Origin: Thiomicrorhabdus heinhorstiae
Lineage (GTDB): Bacteria > Pseudomonadota > Gammaproteobacteria > Thiomicrospirales > Thiomicrospiraceae
Direction of reading: 5' to 3'
Length of the DNA stretch: 64,000 nt
Assembly: GCF_013391765.2 (NCBI RefSeq)
Contig: NZ_JACBGI020000001.1
Location: 290,639-354,638, forward strand
Positions within the stretch are counted from its first letter, which is position 1. Each line of letters opens with the position of its first letter. This document shows positions 57,370-64,000 of this stretch, one piece after another. The position numbers were made by a program, and so were the translations under genes. Below the pieces are notes generated by a model that was not told the DNA's origin, ran no database searches, and saw only the letters and a list, made by a program, of their open reading frames with translations.

Positions 57370-57618
57370 ATGAAACTAAAAAAATCTAACCTTTTAGTCG
57401 ATTCCATCTTTACATCCAATCACCGTGCCAATCGAAGGGAAAAGAGCCGTCAACGCCAAACGACAAAAGGGCAAAACGCAAATGAAAACTCTGCCACAGG
57501 TTCTTGCGGATGGTTTCTTCGGATTAAATCCTTTGCTACAACTGCAGCGTTCGCTATCAAGCCCTATCTGAATATCGGTCAAATAGCGCTCTATCTCTAC
57601 AGCCGTTCCCCCTCCTGA
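57370..57618 (+). CDS. Possible small basic protein
   Basis: 82-codon frame with GGAGG 8 nt before the chosen ATG (a longer in-frame start lies 13 codons upstream). The first half is basic and Gln/Asn-rich (NHRANRREKSRQRQTTKGQNANEN), the second half is hydrophobic with aromatic residues (IGQIALYLYS) and could contact a membrane. No family recognised. Good ribosome site, isolation in a gene-poor stretch and an orphan terminator 140 bp downstream are the only support. Confidence 0.4.
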   Translation: MKLKKSNLLVDSIFTSNHRANRREKSRQRQTTKGQNANENSATGSCGWFLRIKSFATTAAFAIKPYLNIGQIALYLYSRSPS

Positions 57619-57757
57619 CAAGCGAGGCCAACAACCGCTGCAACAAAAGTTTTCCTGCCCCTTGGCTCAAAATAAGCATACCGCTCAATTTAAGAGTAAA
57701 AGTTGTTGAGTCGGCCTTAACGCGGCCTTCCCCATACCAGCCGTGTTACAGGTCTTT

Positions 57758-57786
57758 GCCGTTAAATTCTTTTAACGGCTTTTTTA
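57758..57786 (+). terminator. Orphan rho-independent terminator
   Basis: GCCGTTAA/TTAACGGC forms an 8-bp stem with a short A/T-rich loop followed by TTTTTTATTTC. It is about 140 bp past the small uncertain ORF, so it ends either that transcript or a separate small RNA. Confidence 0.8.
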
Positions 57787-57933
57787 TTTCGCTGTAAAAA
57801 TAGTAAAAAACACGAAATCACCTGCCATATCAAGGCGATGCGATTGTACTTTAAGCCGTTTTTATTGAATAATAGCGCTTAAACATAACAATAAATATCC
57901 AATCAATTTGATACACATCTATAAGGGAAGTCC

Positions 57934-58227
57934 ATGAAGAAGTCTTTTTTAAGCTTGGCGCTTATCTCAACCCTACTACCGTTTACTCAAGCGTATGCTG
58001 CCGAAGAAGCAACCGCCATTGTTAAAGACGGTCAGGTTACCTATGAAGGTAACGGCCCTCGCCCGCCTGGAGTTATCGAAGGCGATAAAATTATTTATAA
58101 AGCGCCTGGTGAGGCGGCCGGAACCGCTGATGAAGCGAGTGAAAGCGGAACCGGAATAGCAACCAGCGCCTTGGTTGGATTAATCACTGTCGGCGGGATT
58201 TTCTACATCGTCAACAACGGTAACTAA
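57934..58227 (+). CDS. Small exported protein
   Basis: 97-aa protein with a signal peptide (MKKSFLSLALISTLLPFTQAYA). The mature part is short, rich in Glu, Gly and Ala (EGNGPRPPGVIEGDKIIYKAPGEAAG), and ends with a hydrophobic segment (about 74-93) that may anchor it to a membrane. Not recognised. The start has AAGGGAAG upstream and a clear terminator follows. Confidence 0.72.
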   Translation: MKKSFLSLALISTLLPFTQAYAAEEATAIVKDGQVTYEGNGPRPPGVIEGDKIIYKAPGEAAGTADEASESGTGIATSALVGLITVGGIFYIVNNGN

Positions 58228-58247
58228 CCGCTTACCTATAACACGTC

Positions 58248-58279
58248 ATCGGGAGCAATCCGGTCTCCCGATACTTTTT
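58248..58279 (+). terminator. Terminator of the small exported protein gene
   Basis: ATCGGGAG pairs with CTCCCGAT (8 bp) around a 9-nt loop, followed by ACTTTTTC, 20 bp past the stop codon. Confidence 0.8.
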
Positions 58280-58536
58280 CAGGTAAATCCCCGCCAATTT
58301 TCTATATAAATATGACGTTTATGTGAAAAAGCACAATAAAACTCAAAGTGTTATGGCACTTATGACTATAATGGACATTGAGCATTAATTCGGCGTTTAT
58401 TTATAACCTGACGCATCCGTGACTTCATATCCGGTCCGGCAAGTTTGTAAATCCATGTCATATGTTATGCTTGTTAGGCGGTTCATTAAATTAACACCGC
58501 CGGATTTACAAAATTAAGTAACAAACAGGAAAGTCT
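58280..58536 (+). promoter_or_regulatory. Cold-shock gene promoter and structured 5' leader
   Basis: A perfect TATAAT at 58367-58372 gives a leader of about 158 nt. Within it TTTGTAAATCC (58444-58454) pairs exactly with GGATTTACAAA (58502-58512), enclosing GGCGGT/ACCGCC (58477-58482 with 58496-58501). The 3' arms abut, so the two stems would stack. Long structured leaders are typical of cspA-family mRNAs and can sense temperature. No matching -35 is clear. Confidence 0.6.
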
Positions 58537-58746
58537 ATGTCTACCACACATACCGGTACCGTAAAATGGTTTAACGAAACAAAAGGGTTCGGATTTATTC
58601 AACAAGATTCTGGTGCAGATGTTTTTGCCCACTTCAGCGCAATTGCCGGAGATGGCTTTAAAACGCTTCAGGAAGGCCAAAAAGTGGAATTTACCATTGT
58701 TGACGGCCCAAAAGGACCTCAAGCAGCGAACATCGTTGTACTATAA
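58537..58746 (+). CDS. Cold-shock protein, CspA family
   Basis: 69-aa single cold-shock domain that binds single-stranded RNA and DNA. RNP1 KGFGFI (16-21) and RNP2 VFAHF (29-33) are intact. Which Csp paralogue it is cannot be told from sequence. The start has CAGGAAAG upstream. It has a long structured leader and a strong terminator, so it is a separate unit. Confidence 0.96.
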   Translation: MSTTHTGTVKWFNETKGFGFIQQDSGADVFAHFSAIAGDGFKTLQEGQKVEFTIVDGPKGPQAANIVVL

Positions 58747-58767
58747 GGTAACGGTATAAACTCCGAA

Positions 58768-58796
58768 TAAAAAAGCCGCTTTCCAGCGGCTTTTTT
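58768..58796. terminator. Bidirectional terminator between csp and the Lon-like gene
   Basis: A GCCGCT-TTCC-AGCGGC hairpin has an A-run on its left and six T residues on its right, so it can stop transcription from both convergent genes. Confidence 0.88.
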
Positions 58797-58825
58797 CAAA
58801 ACAACAAATAAGTTGTGGCGATTGA

Positions 58826-61198
58826 TCAATCGTCCTCGTTGTCCTTTTCGTTCATTTTCTCTAGAGCTTGCTGAACCAATCGGTTAGCTTCTTCGGCATT
58901 AATCCCGCTAAACAGTTCCAAAGCGTCGTCGATATGTTTCATGGTATAAACATGGAATTCACCACGCTCAACCGCCTTACGCACATCTTCATTTAACATC
59001 AGATGTTTGGCATTAGCCTGCGGAACCATCACCCCTTGGCGACCGGTCAGTCCGCGCGTTGCGCAGATTTTGTAGAAACCTTCGATTTTTTCATTAACCC
59101 CGCCGATCGGCTGGATTTCACCAAACTGGTTGATCGATCCGGTAATTGCCAAATCCTGACGCATCGGGAACTGCCCGATCGACGAAACCAGGGCAAGTAA
59201 TTCTGCCGAAGAAGCCGAGTCTCCCTCTACTCCATTATAGGATTGCTCCATAACGATCGAGCCGCTGAATCCCAAGGCACGGTTTTTCATATAACGACCG
59301 CGGATATAACCGGAAAGAATCAACATCCCTTTTGAGTGGATCGGTCCGGCCATATCGACTTCGCGTTCAATATCCAGCACCCCTTCATCCCCTGCCGACG
59401 ACTGTGCGGTAATACGCACCGGCTGACCGAAAGATTGACGACCAACCGTCAACACCGTCAGACCGTTGACCATACCGACGTGCTCTCCTTCGGTAGAAAT
59501 CAACACCTGCTGGTCGGTAATGGCACGGTGATAATATTCTTCCATCAAACCGGTATGAAAATCGCGCTGTACGATCGTCGCTTCGATGGTTTCACGGTCA
59601 ACACTATCCTTACCGCCCGCTCGAGCAAAAGCATTCGCTTCGGCCAGTACATCACGCAAAATCGCCTTATTGGTATACAGACGGTTTTGATCTTCGGACA
59701 TGCGCGAAGCGTATTCAATCAAACGCTCAAAGGCACACACCTTAACCGGCAGATCGTCCCAATCTTCGATCTCGGATGCCAACTGTTTGGCCAGCGTCAG
59801 TTCATGCTCGTCATTTCTCGACAGCTCGACTTCAAACTCAACCTGAACTTTAAACAGACGGCTGAATTGCGCGTCGATCTCCTGCAAAGCATAAAAGTGT
59901 GCCGCCTGGCCAACCAGTACAAGCGTAACGTTAAGAGGAAAATCCGGTAAATGGTAAGGAACGATGCTGCTGGAAGACGGTACTTCGAATGTCAGCTTCT
60001 TACTCATTAGTGCGGCTTTCAGGTTCGACCAGATTTCAGGGTCTTTCAACAGTGATTGAATGTTCAGAATCAAAAAGCCATGATTGGCCTGTTGCAGTAG
60101 ACCTGCCTGATGGTTCATCGCCAGAGTCAGGGTGTCGGTGGCCTGCGCCGTCGCAGAATTAATTGCATAACCAAATAGTTTCGGCATGGTGACATTCTGC
60201 TCATAGATAACCGGAGCATGTTTTAAACCGCGGTGATCGACCAGCAGGTTGACTTCGAAAATCGCCATCCCCTGCTGCTCGGAAAGCAGCTCATCCATCG
60301 TCGCCTGCTGGCTGGAAGTCACCTGATCGGCGTTCTGATCCCAGAAAAGGTGCAATTTAGCAACCACACTCTCCTGCAGAGCATCAAGATAATCGTTGAT
60401 CTCTTTCGTCTTGCCGAATTCCATTTTAAGCGTCTTAACCAACGGTTCCAGATGCTCGTTAGCCACTTCGGTATTCAGCTTTTTACCGGCATCCATGAAT
60501 TCATGCTGCAAAAACGGAAAATGGCTGAGACCTTTATTTAATGCCTCCTCGACTTGATCAAACGCATCCATAAAGAATCTTTGCGTGTTTTCATCGAAGT
60601 TTTTCAGATCGGCCAATCGGTATCGCTGATCTTCGACAACCGCACTTAGAACGAAGGCGTTGTCGTTTTGATTGATTTCAATACTCAACTCTTCGGCTAG
60701 ATCAAACGCCGGCTGCAACATAGCCTGCTGCTTTTCTGCCATTTCATTTTCAAGCATCTGACTGCGCAGCTGGTATGCATGCCCGTCAAACAAGACCGGA
60801 AGCTGTGATTTCAACTGAGTAATAAACGACTCGACCGCCAGTTTGAATTCATGCCCATGTCCCGCTTCAAAATACAGGTATTGGGTTTTATTGGTTTCGG
60901 CAAAATCGGAAGCAAGTACCACATCCGGCGGCAAATTTTTCTGCTGCGCTGCCTGCTTAAGCATCGCCTTAGTCATGCCGATACGACCGACTCCCGGCTC
61001 TCCCATAATAAAAATATGGTTTTGATTGCGTTTCAAGTGCAGTCCGAAACTCAGGGACTGATATGCACGAGGGTGAAAATGCTGCATAAACTCCAGAATA
61101 TTCTGGTCTCGATCGTGAAAAGATTTATCACGTAAATGCAAACTGTCAGCGGGTAATTCGGTAAAGCGGTATAACTGGGATGCGGATAATTTTTCCAT
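58826..61198 (-). CDS. Lon-like ATP-dependent protease (AAA_32/LonB-like)
   Basis: 790-aa Lon-family protein with an N-terminal AAA-type region and a C-terminal serine-lysine protease domain. The Walker A position reads GEPGVGRIG, with the usual Lys-Ser/Thr replaced by Arg-Ile, as is common in this subfamily. The catalytic serine is in GDSASSAELLAL and the lysine in GGVNEKIEG. The helical insert between the P-loop and protease domain is long and coiled. I chose the ATG of MEKLSASQLYRF because homologues start there; the longer frame adds 18 codons. Its substrates are unknown. Confidence 0.92.
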   Translation of the reverse strand: MEKLSASQLYRFTELPADSLHLRDKSFHDRDQNILEFMQHFHPRAYQSLSFGLHLKRNQNHIFIMGEPGVGRIGMTKAMLKQAAQQKNLPPDVVLASDFAETNKTQYLYFEAGHGHEFKLAVESFITQLKSQLPVLFDGHAYQLRSQMLENEMAEKQQAMLQPAFDLAEELSIEINQNDNAFVLSAVVEDQRYRLADLKNFDENTQRFFMDAFDQVEEALNKGLSHFPFLQHEFMDAGKKLNTEVANEHLEPLVKTLKMEFGKTKEINDYLDALQESVVAKLHLFWDQNADQVTSSQQATMDELLSEQQGMAIFEVNLLVDHRGLKHAPVIYEQNVTMPKLFGYAINSATAQATDTLTLAMNHQAGLLQQANHGFLILNIQSLLKDPEIWSNLKAALMSKKLTFEVPSSSSIVPYHLPDFPLNVTLVLVGQAAHFYALQEIDAQFSRLFKVQVEFEVELSRNDEHELTLAKQLASEIEDWDDLPVKVCAFERLIEYASRMSEDQNRLYTNKAILRDVLAEANAFARAGGKDSVDRETIEATIVQRDFHTGLMEEYYHRAITDQQVLISTEGEHVGMVNGLTVLTVGRQSFGQPVRITAQSSAGDEGVLDIEREVDMAGPIHSKGMLILSGYIRGRYMKNRALGFSGSIVMEQSYNGVEGDSASSAELLALVSSIGQFPMRQDLAITGSINQFGEIQPIGGVNEKIEGFYKICATRGLTGRQGVMVPQANAKHLMLNEDVRKAVERGEFHVYTMKHIDDALELFSGINAEEANRLVQQALEKMNEKDNEDD

Positions 61199-61347
61199 TA
61201 GAACTCGTTTCTGTAGACGTTTATAGATCGTCTCTCGGAGAAAGACTCCCATAACACGATCTTGGCGTGCTGCCGGTTTTTATTATTGTTTTCGATTTCG
61301 ACGGAAATCCCAACAAAAATTAGGATCTGTTTTGCTGACACTATAAC

Positions 61348-61393
61348 AAAAAACCCGCCTTAGATCGGAGTTTTCATTCCTATTTCCGGCGGG
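61348..61393 (-). terminator. Rho-independent terminator of amt
   Basis: On the minus strand CCCGCC/GGCGGG, a 6-bp GC stem with a 28-nt loop region, is followed by six T residues, 37 bp past the amt stop codon. Confidence 0.72.
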
Positions 61394-61429
61394 CTTATAC
61401 CTAATTAACGGATTTTATTAGCAAGAAAT

Positions 61430-62647
61430 TTAAAATTCTTCTTTAGGTGGATTGGCGTGAGTTCGGTGGATACTCAAATCGGCACCCAAGTATTGTTCTT
61501 CGTCGTCCATGCGTAAATTCGAGATCTTGTGAACGATGAAATAAACCAGATAACCACCAACAAATGCGATCGCCACTCCGATCAAGGTTCCGACGACCTG
61601 AGAGGCAAAGGAAACCCCGCCCAAGCCGCCAAGCGCGGTTGAACCGAATACACCTGCCGCCAAAGCGCCCCACATGCCGCACAGACCGTGTAGAGGCCAA
61701 ACACCAAGAACATCATCGATTTTAAGGTTATTTTGCGTCCAGGAGAAAGCCTTAACAAACAACAATCCGGCAACCAGGCCGATTACCAAAGCACCAAGCG
61801 GATTCACAACATCCGAACCGGCACAGATCGCCACCAGACCGGCCAAAGGCCCGTTATGTACAAACCCTGGATCTTTGTTGCTGAAAAAAGTCGCCGCAAG
61901 GATACCGCCAACCATCGCCATCAAGGAGTTCATCGCTACCAGACCTTGAATTCCGCCGACCGCTTGGGCTGACATTACGTTGAACCCGAACCAGCCGACA
62001 CTCAAAATCCAGGCGCCTAATGCCAGAAACGGAATGCTTGAAGGCGGATAAACACTGCGGATTTTTCCATTGGAATCATAACGGTTATGGCGGGCGCCAA
62101 GGACTAAAATCGCTGCCAAGGCAATCCAGCCGCCAACGGCATGAACCACGATGGATCCGGCAAAATCGTGGAAACCGGCACCAAAGCTCGCTTCAAGCCA
62201 GTTTTGAATACCGAAATTGCCGTTCCAACTGATCCCTTCAAATAGCGGGTAAATAAAGGCAACCGTCAGAAAGGTCGCTAAAAGGATTGGATAAAAACGT
62301 GCTCTTTCAGCAATCCCCCCCGAGACGATCGCCGGAATTGCCGCCGCAAACGTCATCAGGAAAAAGAATTTAACCAGATCGTAACCGGATTTCTCGGTCA
62401 TGGCCTGAGTTAATTGACCATCCAGGTTGAACCCGAGGAAAACACCATAGGCAATTCCATAGCCGATAAAGAAATAAGCGACGGTAGATACCCCAAGATC
62501 GCTCATGATCTTTACTAAAGCATTTACCTGGTTTTTATGCTGAACCGTTCCCACCTCAAGAAATGCAAAACCGGCATGCATAAATAAAACTAAAATCGCA
62601 CCCAACAGGATGAACAACACATCCAAACTAGTGGTTAGCTGCTCCAT
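61430..62647 (-). CDS. amt: Ammonium transporter
   Basis: Channel-like transporter for ammonium in the inner membrane, with about eleven helices. The family motif with the conserved Asp (GAGFHDFAGSIVVHAVGG) includes the first pore histidine; the second lies in WPLHGLCG. 405 aa is normal. The usual partner glnK is not adjacent, and no clear sigma54 site was found upstream, so nitrogen regulation cannot be inferred here. The start follows AGAGGAAGTCA. Confidence 0.96.
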   Translation of the reverse strand: MEQLTTSLDVLFILLGAILVLFMHAGFAFLEVGTVQHKNQVNALVKIMSDLGVSTVAYFFIGYGIAYGVFLGFNLDGQLTQAMTEKSGYDLVKFFFLMTFAAAIPAIVSGGIAERARFYPILLATFLTVAFIYPLFEGISWNGNFGIQNWLEASFGAGFHDFAGSIVVHAVGGWIALAAILVLGARHNRYDSNGKIRSVYPPSSIPFLALGAWILSVGWFGFNVMSAQAVGGIQGLVAMNSLMAMVGGILAATFFSNKDPGFVHNGPLAGLVAICAGSDVVNPLGALVIGLVAGLLFVKAFSWTQNNLKIDDVLGVWPLHGLCGMWGALAAGVFGSTALGGLGGVSFASQVVGTLIGVAIAFVGGYLVYFIVHKISNLRMDDEEQYLGADLSIHRTHANPPKEEF

Positions 62648-62920
62648 TGACTTCCTCTCATATTATATTTAGCGGCCACTTTCTCCGCGCTGACGGCGAG
62701 GTGAACGGGCCATAATCAATCTGAACCAGGCCTCCGGGAGTATTCACTCTCGATTTCAACCGGTTCCACTTCATTGAGGTTAAATAAGATCGTATTCGCC
62801 ATCGCTTGAAAAATTCGACCAAAAGCGCATCCTGCATAGTAAACTTGGACGCCCTAATCGCGAAAATGCCATCGTGACCATCTTCACTTTTATTATTTTT
62901 TAACAGGAAATTTTAGCAGA

Positions 62921-63829
62921 ATGGAGCATTTTTTTTCAGAAAAAACCACTCCTTTAATCGAGCTAAAGGCTCCGGTATTTAATGAAAAACACTTAAGAGT
63001 CTGGGTAAAACGCGACGATTTGAATCACCCGCTGATCCAAGGTAACAAATGGCATAAGCTCAGACTAAACCTTTTACAAGCGCAGAAACATTCTGCATCG
63101 ACACTGATTACGTTTGGCGGCGCCTACTCCAATCACATTGCCGCAACGGCCGCTGCCGCCAAGGAATTCGGATTTAAAAGCCTCGGCCTGATCCGCGGCG
63201 ACGAGTTAGCAGAAAATAAAGAGAACTGGAGTCCGACTTTAGAACAAGCGGCTTTGAACGGCATGCAGTTCGAATTCCTGAGCCGCCGCGACTATCGACG
63301 ACGCCATGAAGCGGATTTTATACATACCTACCGGCAACGCTATCCGGATGGTTATTTCATTCCCGAGGGCGGCAGTAACGATCTGGCTATCGAGGGCCTC
63401 CAAATTCTTGCACAACAGATCGACGCTCAATGTCCTGATTGGAGTCGCTTGTATTGTTCTGTCGGAACCGGTGCGACTCTAGCCGGCTTAATACGCCACA
63501 CTGCCTATCGCGCAAACAAGCAGCTTATTGGTGTCTGTAGCATCAAACAAGGCGACTATCTGATTCATGACATTCGACGTTGGATTGGAGATGCTACAAA
63601 ACATAATCGCTGGATTCTGGATACCGAACATCATTTCGGAGGCTATGCAAAACAACCGCCCGAACTGCAGCAGTTCATGCATTCATTCCAACAGGAATTC
63701 TCAATCGAACTCGATCCGGTCTACACGGCAAAAACCTTCAAAACCTTTTTCGAAGACATTGAACAGAATCGTCTCCCAGCCGGATCTCAAGTCATCCTGT
63801 TGCATAGCGGTGGCCTGCAAGGAAAATAA
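62921..63829 (+). CDS. PLP-dependent ACC deaminase/D-cysteine desulfhydrase family enzyme
   Basis: 302-aa pyridoxal-phosphate enzyme of the tryptophan-synthase-beta fold family. K43 in GNKWHKLR is the Schiff-base lysine; TFGGAYSNHIAATAAAAKEFG binds the cofactor phosphate, and SVGTGATLAG forms another PLP-phosphate loop. The family covers 1-aminocyclopropane-1-carboxylate deaminase and D-cysteine desulfhydrase; the shorter C-terminal half fits the desulfhydrase-like group, but substrate cannot be decided. Divergent from amt with a 273-bp spacer. Confidence 0.9.
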   Translation: MEHFFSEKTTPLIELKAPVFNEKHLRVWVKRDDLNHPLIQGNKWHKLRLNLLQAQKHSASTLITFGGAYSNHIAATAAAAKEFGFKSLGLIRGDELAENKENWSPTLEQAALNGMQFEFLSRRDYRRRHEADFIHTYRQRYPDGYFIPEGGSNDLAIEGLQILAQQIDAQCPDWSRLYCSVGTGATLAGLIRHTAYRANKQLIGVCSIKQGDYLIHDIRRWIGDATKHNRWILDTEHHFGGYAKQPPELQQFMHSFQQEFSIELDPVYTAKTFKTFFEDIEQNRLPAGSQVILLHSGGLQGK

Positions 63830-64000
63830 TTTTTAATATTTATCAAAAGTTATCGTCAAACTTGAATCCAAAACATCAATACAACCCGCCCAGTCCATAA
63901 ATATAAAACTCCTCATGCAGCTGAAAAGAAGACTTAAAACAGGGCTTGGATTTAGAAAAATTAATTTTGTGATTTATCCTCGAATCTTGATCTTAAACAG
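63830..64000. other. Right edge; no gene decided
   Basis: Two open possibilities exist. A plus frame starts at an ATG at 63915 and stays open to the edge (no ribosome site). A minus frame entering from the edge ends at a TAA at 63961 with a C terminus reading RSRFEDKSQN. Neither can be confirmed from the bases present. Confidence 0.3.

Larger units (their letters stand above)
57068..57933. other. Gene-poor region with one possible small ORF and an orphan terminator
   Basis: This 0.87-kb stretch contains the uncertain small ORF and terminator listed separately. The first 290 bp are AT-rich with no convincing gene. Between the small ORF and the terminator (57619-57757) no frame stands out. The last 150 bp are leader for the small secreted protein. 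A short transcript ending at the terminator is possible. Confidence 0.45.

Noticed and set aside
58464..58512. GTTATGC and GTTAGGC near the cold-shock gene looked like attC core sites.
   Set aside because: There is no matching inverse core at attC spacing and the bases are explained by the nested stems of the cold-shock leader.
62648..62920. Possible sigma54 promoter between amt and the PLP-enzyme gene (TTGGACGCCCTAATCGC).
   Set aside because: The GG-GC spacing is 11 rather than 10 and the -24 element lacks GGCAC; it also points to the PLP gene, not amt.

Overview
The window is a chromosomal segment of a free-living gammaproteobacterium. Gene order supports this: mutL-miaA; mrp-metG-rnf/rsxABCDGE-nth-DUF1841 (the pseudomonad-like order); comEC-lpxK-kdsB; and a lipopolysaccharide-synthesising outer-membrane lifestyle. 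Base composition is near-balanced. A Thiomicrospira/Thiomicrorhabdus-like sulfur oxidiser is my guess from overall protein flavour; it is inference and not shown by any single gene. There is no rRNA, no recognisable tRNA, no CRISPR array, no transposase and no prophage.

Layout. 1-2.3 kb (minus): mutL and the 5' part of miaA. 2.6-13.8 kb (plus): mrp, metG, the complete Rnf/Rsx electron-transfer complex, nth, a DUF1841 gene and a type I RNase H-like gene. 14.0-17.2 kb: an AT-richer accessory insert that I read as two integron gene cassettes with two attC sites and no integrase nearby (a CALIN). Cassette 1 carries a zinc-finger/HEPN-like protein overlapping a DUF2026 transglutaminase-like cysteine enzyme. 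Cassette 2 carries a DUF3800 protein. 17.2-19.7 kb (minus): eda and edd, the two Entner-Doudoroff enzymes. 20-28 kb: mixed single genes (lipoproteins, TfoX-N protein, aldehyde dehydrogenase, MOSC protein, Bcp peroxiredoxin, NERD protein, LysE exporter). 28-39.6 kb (mostly minus): SIMPL and DUF3010 proteins, glnS, an NlpC/P60-type enzyme (plus), DUF815 ATPase, SbmA/BacA-like transporter, serA and a YbhGFSR-like ABC exporter. 39.8-44.3 kb: rlmJ, then an uncharacterised membrane/secreted pair and a CvfB-like S1 protein.

44.4-49.7 kb (plus) is a vitamin B12 locus. A cobalamin riboswitch precedes btuB, cobQ, cobO and btuF, so B12 uptake, corrinoid amidation and adenosylation are likely shut down together when adenosylcobalamin is plentiful. 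49.7-56.5 kb (minus): a BLUF photoreceptor, a CnoX-like thioredoxin/TPR protein, small membrane proteins, kdsB, a Trm112-type protein, lpxK and comEC (lipid A/KDO synthesis and DNA uptake). 56.5-63.8 kb: DUF2062 protein, a poorly explained 0.9-kb stretch, a small secreted protein, a cold-shock gene with a structured leader, a Lon-like protease, amt and a PLP-dependent ACC deaminase/D-cysteine desulfhydrase-family gene.

The best candidate for something new is cassette 1: a mobile two-gene module coupling a putative HEPN ribonuclease with a putative papain-fold enzyme, sitting next to a DUF3800 cassette.
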